From assembly GCA_964036195.1 (NCBI GenBank), contig OZ038451.1, positions 26,677,927-26,741,926 of the forward strand: a DNA stretch of 64,000 nucleotides. Reading direction: 5' to 3'. This DNA comes from Sphaerolaimus hirsutus (lineage: Eukaryota > Nematoda > Chromadorea > Monhysterida > Sphaerolaimidae). The notes beneath the pieces were generated by a model, which had not been told where the DNA came from, did not search any database, and was given only the letters and a program-made list of their open reading frames with translations. Both the position numbers and the translations under genes were made by a program. Positions within the stretch are counted from its first letter, which is position 1, and each line of letters starts with the position of its first letter. Of the stretch, positions 53,983-64,000 are shown one piece after another.

Positions 53983-54176
53983 GTACACGGATGACATTAC
54001 GCCGTACATTTTCCCGGAGGAAACACTCCATCATGAAGTCATCACTTTCGTCGCCGTCATCATCTCTCGCCATCACGTGGTCAGCAGCACGCCTTCCATA
54101 AGTTCTCGGCTGGCCGTCTGCCAGCCGAAGACATAACTCCTATCTGTTTGTACAGTATCGTGTCTGCCGAGTAGGT
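53983..54176. mobile_element. TATACTCGG-type MITE, uninterrupted copy
   Basis: Shares long stretches with 27753-28112, including ATAAGTTCTCGGCTGGCCGT, and lacks the MITE insertion present there. Confidence 0.7.
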
Positions 54177-54294
54177 ATAATCGGAACAGAATGATGTTTT
54201 CACATCAGTTGTTTCGGTCATCAATATCGTGCGTTACATGCTTTTCGGCTGCTTTTTTCGGATGCTTCTCGCTCCCGCATTAAACTATCCCACC

Positions 54295-54570
54295 CCCTTG
54301 AATAAGTCCCCCTCCATAACTTCTGACGAAAAAATAACTCCCCTGTGGTCTTATTCGAGGATTTAGGGTATATGTGTTATAACTGTAGATACGCATACAA
54401 CCTGCTCTCTCGTCACTCAGTCATTGGTTACAACATACAGATCACAAACCGTGGTATTTGTCGTGTACATTCTATTTACACTCACTTTGGGTTGGTGTAT
54501 TTCGAGGGGGGGATTTCGAGGGGGTTTAATTCAAGGGGGGGGGGGGGGTTAATTCGAGGTAATACGGTAT
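54295..54570. repeat. rearranged ACCGTATT-family fragments
   Basis: TTGAATAAGTCCCCCTCCAT at the left, GAGGTAATACGGT at 54557, and GGGGGGTTAATTCGAGG words. Parts of two subfamilies are joined. Confidence 0.5.
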
Positions 54571-54829
54571 CTAGTTTTCAGGTTTGTGCTTTTGTTGAGT
54601 GATATTTCAGTTAAGACTTGATTGCAAGAAATGTTTATGTGGTTAACTTTGCGTGAGAAGACTTTGCAGCGTCTCTGCATTGTCCAAAATAAAATGAAAA
54701 TTTCGGGGGGCGGTGACATTTTTTGAGATTTGTTTCTGAAAATGGGAGACTTTCATGTAGATTTAATTTTATTTTCAAAATGTCATGAATGGGAGTTTTT
54801 ATCATATTTCAACTTTTAATTATATTTTC

Positions 54830-55150
54830 TGCAAATCGACCATTTAGAAATGGTAGATACGGCGGGTCGGGTTGTGCACTTTGTGCACAAGTTGCACACT
54901 TTATACTCGGCCCTCGCACTGATTTATGTCTCGTGTTGGAAGCGTGCCAATGATTGTTAAATAATGCGATTTCTGTAAAAATATGTAAAAAATTCATCGA
55001 TGTGAATATGTTAATGAATAACATTATAACAACAATCAATTTTGTCATCTTTTTATGAAACTCGGACGCGTTAACCATCGTTGGCACACTTCCAGCGGGA
55101 ACCACGCGTGCAGGGTGTAAAGTAACCGGAGTATACATTCCCAAATCCCA
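54830..55150. repeat. repeat shared in inverse orientation with 62735-62970
   Basis: Complement of 62735-62970 over about 230 bases (CCAGCGGGAACCACGCGTGC, GACAAAATTGATTGTTGTTG and so on). Inside, GCGTGCCAATGATTGTTAA and TTAACCATCGTTGGCACACTTCC are inverted, so this is probably a fold-back MITE. Its open frame is therefore not treated as a gene. Confidence 0.6.
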
Positions 55151-55880
55151 ATATAAAATACCAAACCCCATAATGCATTATAATAATTAACATACTCTCA
55201 AATTGTAGCTCCACTTTTAAAAATGGCTCAAACTGAGAAAGACCATCTGTATGGCAAGCCCCACATATTCATTCGATTTCGCGCTTGATAACACATATTT
55301 CATCAAAACCCAACATAATGTGAAATTAAAGTGCGAGCATGACATGAGACGCATAAATCAAAAGTTATCCCAGGCCCTGCCAAGCATGTCCACCGAAGAA
55401 ACCTTCACCCTATAAAGTGGGGGGTGCATGGATCAATTCCTTCCCTTTGTTTGCGTTCACTTCGCACATGCGCACTCATGCTTCAGTGGCCCATTCCAGA
55501 GGAAAACGGCAGCAGATGATAAACGAGCCAATCCGAGTCAAACTCTGACAAAAAGCAAGGTGTTTCAGCTGCTATCGCGGCGAAATATTGTGTTTGTTTT
55601 TATGTGTTTGGGAGTTTGATGTGCGGGGTATTTTAGATGGCAAAATAGTGTTCTTGGCTTCAAGATGTCTCGATAATGGTCCGAAAATAAATGTACCGAT
55701 GTTCACGATAGGAATTGTTGAGGGCAGCGGGTCCCTTGCCGTGTCGTAGTTAAATTTCGTCAAATATATAAGCAAAAGTGTTCGGATAGTCGGTAATCAC
55801 TTTATAAAGTGTAAAGAAAATCATCCATTCCGACCGTCCACGACAAACAGCCGAACACTTCAGTCCTTGCCGACTCAAAC
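55151..55880. other. sequence left of the CpG block
   Basis: No supported exon or bounded repeat. Confidence 0.35.
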
Positions 55881-56720
55881 CTCTCAATTTTTTCCCCCGC
55901 CGAATTTCCCGCGCAATTTATAACAAGATAAAGTTTTTCGAGACTGCGCCGAGCGGCGCGAGGCCGCCAGCAATTCCCCGCAGCGCGGCGGCCGCCGGCG
56001 CCCGATATGAAATTGGACGGGCGCCCGGTAAAGAGAGCCACCTCGCACCGACTTCGGGATGAGAGCGCAATTTCTGCAGAGTGCGGCGCGGCGCGGCGCA
56101 GCGCACTGCCGCCGCGCCGCTCGCCGGTGCAGCGCCGAAAATTCTCTCACTCACACTCTCAGTGATAAAGCAGTGCGTAGTGGGCGCCCCCACGCGGCAA
56201 CAAGTGCATCTGCCCTCCTGTGTGGCAGTGATAAAACATGCACGCTGACGAATGCCGTCCGACGGGCCGCGCGGCGCCGCGGCGCGGAAGAAAAACGATT
56301 CCCGTCGGCCGCTGGCCGCCGCCGCGCCGCGGCGCTCTCGGGCGGCGTGACTGCGGCCGCCGCCGGCTAACAGTAGGCTTGCTGCCGCCGCCGCGGCCGA
56401 CTTGAAGGACGGCTGAAAAGCGCCGGCCCCGAGCCGGAGCAATTCCGCAGTTGGCAACAAGCCGCCGGCCGGCCGCGCGACCAGCCACCTTAGTGCCGCG
56501 TGGGCGCCAGCCAAAATCAGTCTCGTAGCAGAGTCCCCAGCGAGCGGGGAGCCATCGCAATCGCACTCGCGGCCGCACACGCCCACTTGCGCGGCCGCGC
56601 GCGTGGCTTACGTCAGCCGAAACGAGAACTTGCTTACTGCCGCTACGATACGATGCGGCCGCCGGCGTCACGATATAGAAGCGTCAATATTTTCGTCGTT
56701 GTGCACAGTGGCGTGCAGTG
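55880..56720. promoter_or_regulatory. CpG-rich block, likely promoter or GC-rich first exon
   Basis: About 800 bases rich in GCCGCC and CpG, standing out from AT-rich flanks, similar to 34760-35345. All frames on both strands are open for long stretches, so no coding call is safe. Orientation is unknown. Confidence 0.4.
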
Positions 56721-56810
56721 CGACGTGCTATTTGCAGCGCCCAGTACGGCGAGAACTCGGTGCGCATGTAAACCCGGTGCACATGTAGACCCGATGATCG
56801 GAGGGCCAGG

Positions 56811-56990
56811 AACATATCCAGGATTTTAGAGTTGGGGGCTGTTTGTTGACTGAGCCCGGTTAACGGGGGGTTGCTCAGCCCCCCCCCCCCCGCCTCCCCG
56901 CTTAAAATTTCATGGTGACAAAATGGCGTCATAGCGCTGGCGCCATTGGCGTTGCCGCCAAAAATTGATGATATGTATGTAAAAATTAAG
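56811..56990. mobile_element. degenerate hAT-like MITE of the CAGGGACGTATCC family
   Basis: CCAGGAACATATCCAGGATT, a poly-C tract and TGGCGCCATTGGCGTTGCCG occur in the same order as at 6500-6913. The right end is missing. Confidence 0.55.
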
Positions 56991-56999
56991 CGACGGGCT

Positions 57000-58200
57000 T
57001 TTGTATTTTGTGTATTTTGTAGAGAATTGTCAGTATGAGGACCGATTTACTGTAAAATCTAAGCGTGATGGAATTTAGGAAATTTAGTCCACATGTGCAC
57101 CGGTTTACATGCGCACCGGCACAGACCCGCCCAGTCCAGTGACCAACGACAGGCAATGACATTAGCCCGCGATGTAACGTTATTGTCGAGTTGATAAACA
57201 GATATCCACCAGCCGCTACTGTCCCCACGTGTTTTGAGCAAATGTATAAGACCATGATCTTCCAAAGATTGTCTGCGTATTTCCTGTTCGGTGCATTTTA
57301 ACACATGTATTTTCGTTTTGTACGATTTATTAGACATAACTAAATATTCCAAAATAATAAATATTAAGTAAATATTGAGGATATGTAGGAAACTAGAATA
57401 TTACATCGCAATGTGGTTCACACTATATTATATTATTTGAACAATTTAGTTAACTCATACAGTAAGGCTCCAGCATGTACGTAGTTAAGCTAAGGCTTAA
57501 CACCAACTTCAAAGTGCTCCAAACACCAACTTCAAAGTGTATTGCACCTAACGATGCCAACCCCTCTGGAAAAATTGTTGAAATTTTGAAATGACTTTTC
57601 GAATTTATAATTTTTTCCCGAAAACTGGTTTCGAATTTTTTTGGTCTACTTTTCCAATTTGGTTTGAATTTTTTTCCGAATTTTCGAACTTTTCCACCAA
57701 AAATTACATTTTCAAATTTTTCGTGTCAATGTTGAAAAAATATTTATGTTTTTAGGCTCCCAAGTTGTTGCCACAGATGCATCTGCACATTTTTTCATTT
57801 TCCGTCATGAATTCATCAATGTAAAATTAATGTTTTGCATGGTGTTTTTTTGCATTTTACATTCATTTTCAACGAAAAATAACGAAAAAAATGCAAAAGC
57901 AGTTTTCAAATTTAGAAATTTTCGAATTCTTTTGAAAAAAATCGATTTTTATTGTTTTTCTCACGGTGGAATAACTTTTTTCGAATTTTTCTTTGCCATC
58001 GTTAGTGATACAGTAGCCTCTAAGACGTAAATGACGTACAGTTCGTTGGAGCTCTTTACATTTTTTTGTATGAGCACTTCATTTTCGCAGCAACCTTTTA
58101 CCACTGAAGGAATAACTCAGAATTTACCCCGGCAAGTTTTATCTCAATTGAGTACACATGGTCCCCACCCCACCCCACTAAGGTTCATTGGATTTTAACA
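57000..58200. other. AT-rich sequence, nothing recognised
   Basis: 57570-57990 is T/A-rich with GAATTTTTTCCGAATTTTCG-like words, perhaps another textured element without clear ends. No exon is supported. Confidence 0.35.
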
Positions 58201-58202
58201 AC

Positions 58203-58402
58203 CGGCCCTGCGCACACTAGTTTTCACACGAAATTTCAAAAATTTATAAATGATCTTTGAACGTGTCTGAGTTTTCCTCAATGAGTCATTTTTTATCTCT
58301 GTCAACTAGTTGACGGTCACCTCATTGTAGAAAACTCAAATGCGTTCTAAGCTGATTTGAGAGTGTTCGAAATTTCGTGTGAAAACTAGTGTGCGCAAGC
58401 AC
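58203..58402. mobile_element. CACACTAGTTTTCAC MITE
   Basis: GCGCACACTAGTTTTCACAC and GTGTGAAAACTAGTGTGCGC are exact inverted ends. AACTCAAATGCGTTCTAAGC inside. Confidence 0.75.
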
Positions 58403-58737
58403 ACCGCAACACATCGCAATCATTTACCATTGCCAATCATACCGTAAATACACTGCTTTGTGATTTGAAATAGTTTTATTTTGAAAATAAGAAATATACC
58501 GTATTCCAAAAAATAAAGTTTCAAAATCATCTACTCCAAAAGTCCATGGCAAGTAGGCAATAATAGTATTATTATCATACATTCCAAACCAAATCAGTGT
58601 AATCAATTGTAATTGCAAAATGTAGCACGGTCATTTGCACGTCAACGAATTTCACGTCTTGAGATAATATTTTGCGTGACATGTTATAAACTGGTTTGTG
58701 GAGTGGTTGAACTGACAGACACCCACCCACACTCGAG

Positions 58738-59446
58738 CAGAGTTGTTAAAAGAACCGAACTTTTTTCAAAGTATACATAAACGTTAAGTATTTATCTTTT
58801 ACTCACCCCTTGAGTACAGAAAACGTGATCGTGAAGTAAATTTTTTTAACTTTTACTCATGAGTAAACATGAGTAAAATACTTTTCCTCGTAGAAAACGT
58901 AAAAGTGAGTATTTTTTTCTCGGAATTTTGCCCCAATTTTCACTCAAAATAACTGAGTTTCGTACCTTTGTGACAATTTTTAGCTTCAAATTCATTAGTT
59001 TGTCTGTTTTGTGCCTATTTTCAGCTATTTTTTCCCCTATTTTCAGCTTTTTTCTCCTTTCTTCCCCATACTTAAATACTTACATTTACATATACTTTTA
59101 AAAATAGTTCTGTAATTCTAACAACTCTGGTACAGATCACAAACTGCGAAATTTGTCATGTACATTCTCTTTACACTCAATTTTATGGGGGTATTTCGAG
59201 GGGGGTTTATTATTTCCTCGGCCAAATTTTAGGGGGGTATTCATAGGAGGGGGGGGGGTTAATTCGAGGTAAAACGGTATAACAAAGCCAACTTGAAATA
59301 CGTTTTCTGCACTCCAGTACTTTTTAAAAGTATACGTAAGAGCGAGTACAGGTACTTTTTCAAAAGTATACGTAAAGGTATTTACTCAGTACTAGAGTAA
59401 ACGTACTTTTTGAGTAAACGTACGTAAATACGCATTAACAACTATG
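58738..59446. mobile_element. hAT-like element, CAGAGTTGTTAAAAG ends, TSD CACTCGAG
   Basis: CAGAGTTGTTAAAAGAACC and CGCATTAACAACTATG lie between perfect duplications CACTCGAG (58730-58737 and 59447-59454). The interior holds the right half of an ACCGTATT element (59140-59280). Confidence 0.88.
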
Positions 59447-60184
59447 CACTCGAGCATGCGATGCAACACTGCGCGCGCGCCGGCAATGGGCCGCGCAGTG
59501 CGCCGCGACAGCGTGGGTTGTCGCCGCGGCACGTTAAACCGAAAATGAAGCCACTTTGTTTTTTCTGTATGTTGCCCAGATAAGTTGATAACGCGTATTT
59601 ACGTTTACTCAAAAATACGTATAAAAAGCATACGGCAAAAATACGCATAGGTACAATATTTGAATTGTACCAGTACCGATCTGTGCGCATACTCTTTCAT
59701 GAGTGCTGGGTACTTCAGAGTATTTCAGAGAATTCAAAGGGATGCACAGAAAAAGCAGAAAACTGACCGTGTGCCTTCATTCATATGTGTGTTCACATGA
59801 ATTTTTTTAGGATGCACGCAGAGATAAATAAATACATGTATAAACACATCCTTTGGAAAATTTATGGAAAATGGAAAATTTATGGCAGGTGTTTAAATAT
59901 AAATACTTTTTCAAAATTTTAAAGTAAGGATGCTGAAAATATAATGTATTTTTAAATACCTAGGCAAAAATACCTACTTGGTTTAATTCAGTTTAAGATA
60001 TAGACCCTTGGCCATCCACCGCTAGGGGGTCTGGTATTTTAAGTATTTTAATTCACACATGCCAGCCCTTAAAAAGCAGAGTTGTTAAAATACCGGTATG
60101 TTTGGAAAGCGTCAGTGTAAGCGGAAATACTATAACATAAATACCTTGAATACTCGGGGACGTTTTCGCAACTGTGGTAAACTG

Positions 60185-60972
60185 CAGAGTTGTTAAAAGG
60201 TATGTACGTTTACTCGAAAAATACGCGTACGCGAGTACGCGGTAAATACGTTTACACATACTTTTAGAAAAAGTAACGTACTCACATGTACGCGTACGTT
60301 TTTGAAGCATACGTGTAAAGAAAATGTATTTCTGAGAATGCAATGTGGGACATATTTATAAGGTGACTACACTCCATACTCTATTTCCTCGAAACCTCCC
60401 CCCCCGCGGGCTGGGGGGGGGGGGGTGTTTCTTTCATAGTGCAAATTTTGACGCCGGTTAAACAATAACGGGTTTTTCGAGGGGGGTTATTACTTAACCA
60501 GAATTTTTTCGTACTCTCATAATTTGTAACATACGCCGAGGTAGAAAGATGCAACAATAAGCACCATTTAAATATAAGAGTCTATAGACTTATATATTTA
60601 CGTACGTATGTAAATAGAGATGACATAAACCCTGTTCTAGCGTGACGCAGTCATTGTTTTTACGTGTGTCCTGCATTTCACAAAACACAAACTGGACGTT
60701 TTCATATTTATGTTCTCCTGTCACTCAATTTGGGTGGGGGGGGGGGGGTTCGATGGGGGGTCTATTAGGTAAATCGTAGTGGCCATTTTGAGGGGGGGGG
60801 GTAAATATTTCGAAAACCTACCCAGTTCTACATATTCTATGAAGAAAAGTGCTCAGTTTTGCATTTTACTGGGAAAAAAATTGTACTCGCATTTACGCGT
60901 ACGTACGAGTAAAAAAAAGTATTTTACGTTTTCTATACTTGATGATGAGTAAAAAAAAATCTAACAACTGTG
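60185..60972. mobile_element. hAT-like element, CAGAGTTGTTAAAAG ends, TSD GTAAACTG
   Basis: CAGAGTTGTTAAAAGG and CTAACAACTGTG lie between perfect duplications GTAAACTG (60177-60184 and 60973-60980). It carries an inserted, eroded ACCGTATT element at about 60375-60825. Confidence 0.9.
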
Positions 60973-61157
60973 GTAAACTGCCACTGCAAACGCCCACGGC
61001 GACCCCATCGACTCTCAGTTTCAACTTTTCCTCCGTATAACGAATCAAAGATGAAGCCTGAAAGCATTCATGCAAAAAGGCATGAATGCGCGCAGTAAAC
61101 ACTGCTTGACGTCGACAAGCAGCTTTGTTCCGTCATGCTCCGGCCGTCAATGCACGC

Positions 61158-61532
61158 CGTAGGCGGCGTAAGTGCTTGTACGCTTGTGAATGTCACAAGC
61201 GGAAGTTTTGGTGTCACAAGTGGAAATTTCACTGTCACATTGTGACATTCACAAGCGTGTATTGTATAAATGAGAGTGAAATCTTAAAATTAGGTCAAAA
61301 TTGCTAAGATTTGTTCCATTTTGCCTATTTTCACCTATATAGTCACTATTTCCATTTATTTACATGGTTATATACCTATTTGTAGCCAGATTTTATTATA
61401 TTTATTGTGATTTCGAACTTTTTGGCTGGCTGCCAACTTCACATAAGGGCTCCCAATAAAAAGGTGTCACAAAATGAAATTTTGGTTAATGTGAATGTCA
61501 CAAGCGCAAATTGGGACCTTGCGCCGCCTATG
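61158..61532. mobile_element. hAT-like element, CRTAGGCGGCGYAAG ends, TSD ATGCACGC
   Basis: CGTAGGCGGCGTAAGTGC and CTTGCGCCGCCTATG lie between perfect duplications ATGCACGC (61150-61157 and 61533-61540). The interior is AT-rich with GTCACAAGCGGAAGTTTTGG words. Confidence 0.88.
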
Positions 61533-61622
61533 ATGCACGCAGAAGTGTTCACGTGCCATCTTTGACGGCCTGGGTTTATAAATATAATGCGGTGAAAATT
61601 TTTATATGGCACTTATTTACTA

Positions 61623-61830
61623 GGTATACTCGGCGGACCGCAAAGTATATGCGCAGAATCCTACGCATAATTTGATGAATAAAATATTGTGATAATCTTC
61701 TTAATTAATTATTCCATGGTAAAAACGAAATAGGTATTGTGATGATTAAATGTATAATTTTTGGTTCAATATTCAGATGGGTTATGGTAGGTTTCCATAC
61801 TTGGTGTGATGTCCACCGAGTATACTAATT
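61623..61830. mobile_element. TATACTCGGCGG MITE, second copy
   Basis: GTATACTCGGCGGACC and CCACCGAGTATACT ends; inverted relative of 9611-9802. The right arm contains TATTCAGATGGGTTATGGTA, linking it to the 1657 and 18970 family. Confidence 0.6.
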
Positions 61831-61861
61831 AATAAAGCCCAATCATGATGGACAGGTGCTG

Positions 61862-62078
61862 CGCACACTGGTTTACAGCGAGTAAATTAAAAAATTGTAA
61901 ACTCATCAACTAGCTTTGAATGTATTTTCAGTTGACCAGAATGAAATTTCTGTCAACTTCAGTTGTAGAAGACAAAAAATAAGTCATTCTGGTTAACTCA
62001 AACGCAGTCAAAGCTAATTTATGCGTTTACTCAATCTTCAAAATTTCGTTAGTAAACTAGAAACTAGTGTGTGAAGCG
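61862..62078. mobile_element. CACACTGGTTTAC-type MITE
   Basis: GCGCACACTGGTTTACAGCG and AACTAGTGTGTGAAGC ends with AACTCAAACGCAGTCAAAGC inside, as in the CACTAGT family. Confidence 0.6.
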
Positions 62079-62240
62079 ACACAGAAACACTTTATTTTAA
62101 TTGCAATTGTCTCCCATGCAAAAGTTGGCAAACGAGTCAATATAAATAATAGTTGTTGTCAATAAGTCGTCCTTCTTATAATCCCCGTTGTATTTATTTA
62201 TAAATACCTAAATGACACGAGGAAAAAATATTTCTTGTAT

Positions 62241-62688
62241 GCTGTGATTACAGCTCGGGCGTAAATTGACTGGGCTTAAAATTGATTTTGGGCGTAAAAT
62301 TAATTACAGATGAATGGATAAATATATGACATTGTTATTTCAGTCAAAGAAAGCTTAGATGCAGACGTTTCTTGTGTCCAAAGCTCATGAGTTTATTTTC
62401 ATCGTACTGGGAGTTATAACATGAATTTTAGCACAATTTTTTCAACTATGCGCTGTAAGTTGAGTAAAATTAGAACGTAAAATTAAAAAAAAATTGCGCC
62501 AAAATTCATAACTTCTAGTACATTTAAAATAAACTGATGAGCTCTGGACACACGCAACATCTGCATGTGCGCTTTCTGTGACTGAAATTACGACGCCATA
62601 TCTTTATCCATTCACCTGTAATTAATTTTACGCCCAAAAATCAATTTTACGCCCGGTCAATTTTACGCCCGAGCTGTAATCGCAGCAG
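62241..62688. mobile_element. fold-back MITE, ATTACAGCTCGGGCGTAAA family, copy 2
   Basis: GTGATTACAGCTCGGGCG and CGCCCGAGCTGTAATCGC ends, and the same mirrored arms as 30578-31012. Confidence 0.8.
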
Positions 62689-62734
62689 TATGAATAACCT
62701 CTGTTGAATTGAAGAAACCTCTGTCTGGCGCTAG

Positions 62735-62970
62735 CTATACTCCGGTTACTTTACTCCCTGCACGCGTGGTTCCCGCTGGAAGTGTGCCAACGATGGTTAA
62801 CGCGTCCGAGTTTCATAAAAAGATGACAAAATTGATTGTTGTTGTAATGTTATTCATTAACATATTCACATCGATGAATTTTTTTCTCATATTTTTATGG
62901 AAATCGCATGATTTAATAATCATTGGCACGCTTCCAACACGAGACATAAATCAGTGCGAGGGCAGAGTGT
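62735..62970. repeat. repeat shared in inverse orientation with 54830-55150
   Basis: ACTCCGGTTACTTTACTCCC to CGAGACATAAATCAGTGCGA, about 90 per cent like the complement of 54880-55130 by eye. Inner GGAAGTGTGCCAACGATGGT and ATCATTGGCACGCTTCC are inverted. Confidence 0.6.
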
Positions 62971-63782
62971 CACGTACGCCGAGAATAGCATGTGACAAAC
63001 GCCAAAAAGTCAAAACCACTGGATTCTTAAAGACACAAGAATGAAACAGAGTCTAGACTGGGTCACTTTGATGGTGATGATTTTTCAAAAAGCCGTGTCA
63101 CGTGGACTGGTAACACTTTAAAGTGGGATGAAAAAGCCCACATGCAAGCGATCAAGCTGTGTTTGGTGTAGGGCGTCCGAATGTGGGGCCGCACAAACGA
63201 AGATTTTCCCTCGGGGATGTGTTTATAAAAAGTTGGGGGGGGGGGAACTCCGAAACACAAAACAACATGTTGATTGCTTGCATTGCATGCATGTGGGAAT
63301 TTTTGAAAAAAATTTCTTTTTTTAATTCTCATTTAAAAGTGCCCCCCCCAGTACTTGGTACGAATTGTTATTGGTATTTGTTTCATCAATTCTGCACTAT
63401 CATTGAAAAAAATGGCCGATTTTGAGAAAATATAATTAAATATTATCTCAGAAAATCTCCCAAGATAAAAATATAATTAAATCTCTTGGGTCATTTTCGA
63501 AAATATAATTAAATCTCTGAGAAAATCTCTTGCCGTTCAAAAAATCTCATAAAATCTCTCAACTTAAATTACCTATGATTTAATCGCTCGCTAGGTATCT
63601 CAAGGTGTTTGAACCAGAGGCGTCTGTTTGAGTAGATATTACATAACTTACATAGGTATGTGTTGTTTCAGCTTTTACTACCACATGATTATTAAATACC
63701 ACCTTTTTATCTAAATAATCAACAAAAATATGATTTAGGTGCATTTTTCCTCATAATAGAATACATTACTTCCACGTGTGCA

Positions 63783-63950
63783 TATCGGGCCGGGACCGGG
63801 ACAGGGGCTGGGGTTCGGGACCGGGACTGGGGTTTTTCTAATGTCGGGACCGGGACTGGGTGGTCGGGACAGGGACCGGGACCGCCCCAGTCCCGACATT
63901 TTGCCGAACCATGTACCGGGACCGGGACCGCGGTCCCGTTTGAAACCTAA
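63783..63950. mobile_element. partial GGGACC hAT-like element
   Basis: GGGACCGGGACAGGGGCTGG text ending CGGTCCCGTTTGAAACCTA, as in 15826-15986. The left TAGGGTTCAAACG end is missing. Confidence 0.6.
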
Positions 63951-64000
63951 CTACCACCTACTTTTTATCTAAATAATAAACAAAAATATAATTTAGGTAC

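Noticed and set aside
55918-56671. Minus-strand frames of 222 and 170 codons
   Set aside because: Overlapping frames on both strands, Ala/Arg/Gly/Pro composition and no recognisable motif; more likely a promoter or untranslated GC-rich exon.
62709-63044. 111-codon plus-strand frame
   Set aside because: Mostly within a repeat present in inverted copy at 54830-55150; better explained as a MITE.

Overview
The window looks like nuclear DNA from an invertebrate, most likely an arthropod. Its genes have GT-AG introns, its coding exons are GC-richer than their AT-rich surroundings, and it is packed with small non-autonomous DNA transposons nested in each other. I cannot name the species. No bacterial operons, phage genes or CRISPR arrays are present. 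Most open frames here fall in repeats and are not genes.

Three genes can be reconstructed. (1) The minus strand from 6357 leftwards carries the 5' end of the formin gene diaphanous: five in-phase coding exons (6357-6175, 5866-5708, 3482-3240, 1336-1037, 723-572) covering a basic N-terminus, the GTPase-binding region and the start of the armadillo-like FH3 region. It runs off the left edge. A possible alternative first exon begins at 4222. (2) The plus strand from 36005 to 49217 carries a ten-exon gene whose splice phases close exactly into an 801-residue frame. It predicts a type I membrane protein: signal peptide, roughly 200-residue ectodomain, one membrane span, and a long low-complexity cytoplasmic tail with a Tyr/Trp/Asp-rich block. 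I do not recognise the family. (3) Two phase-compatible plus-strand exons (24702-24844 and 26814-26977) are the 3' end of a third, unidentified gene. A few isolated exon-like stretches (9320-9183 and weaker ones) and two CpG-rich blocks (34760-35345, 55880-56720) probably mark other exons or promoters.

Everything else is transposon material. The dominant class is hAT-like: short TIRs beginning CAGRG or TAGGG/TAGTG and exact or near-exact 8-bp target duplications, which I found by eye at 19 insertions. The families differ sharply in internal texture; their arms are filled with degenerate short words (GGAAAACGG, AATATCG, GGCGCC, AACCG, GGGACC, TACGTAAA). A second class has ends ACCGTATT and arms of CTCGAAATACCCCCC-like words. 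A third consists of fold-back MITEs with GGCCCCACACACGCTAGTTGACATC-like ends. Nesting is deep: four levels at 9817-11678 and three at 19346-22221. One hAT-like element (42824-44775) carries a long open frame from a BEL/Pao reverse transcriptase. Another MITE family (CAGTCCCGGAC...) recurs in introns, and in one case (36176-36367) coincides almost exactly with a whole intron, suggesting an intron born by transposon insertion.
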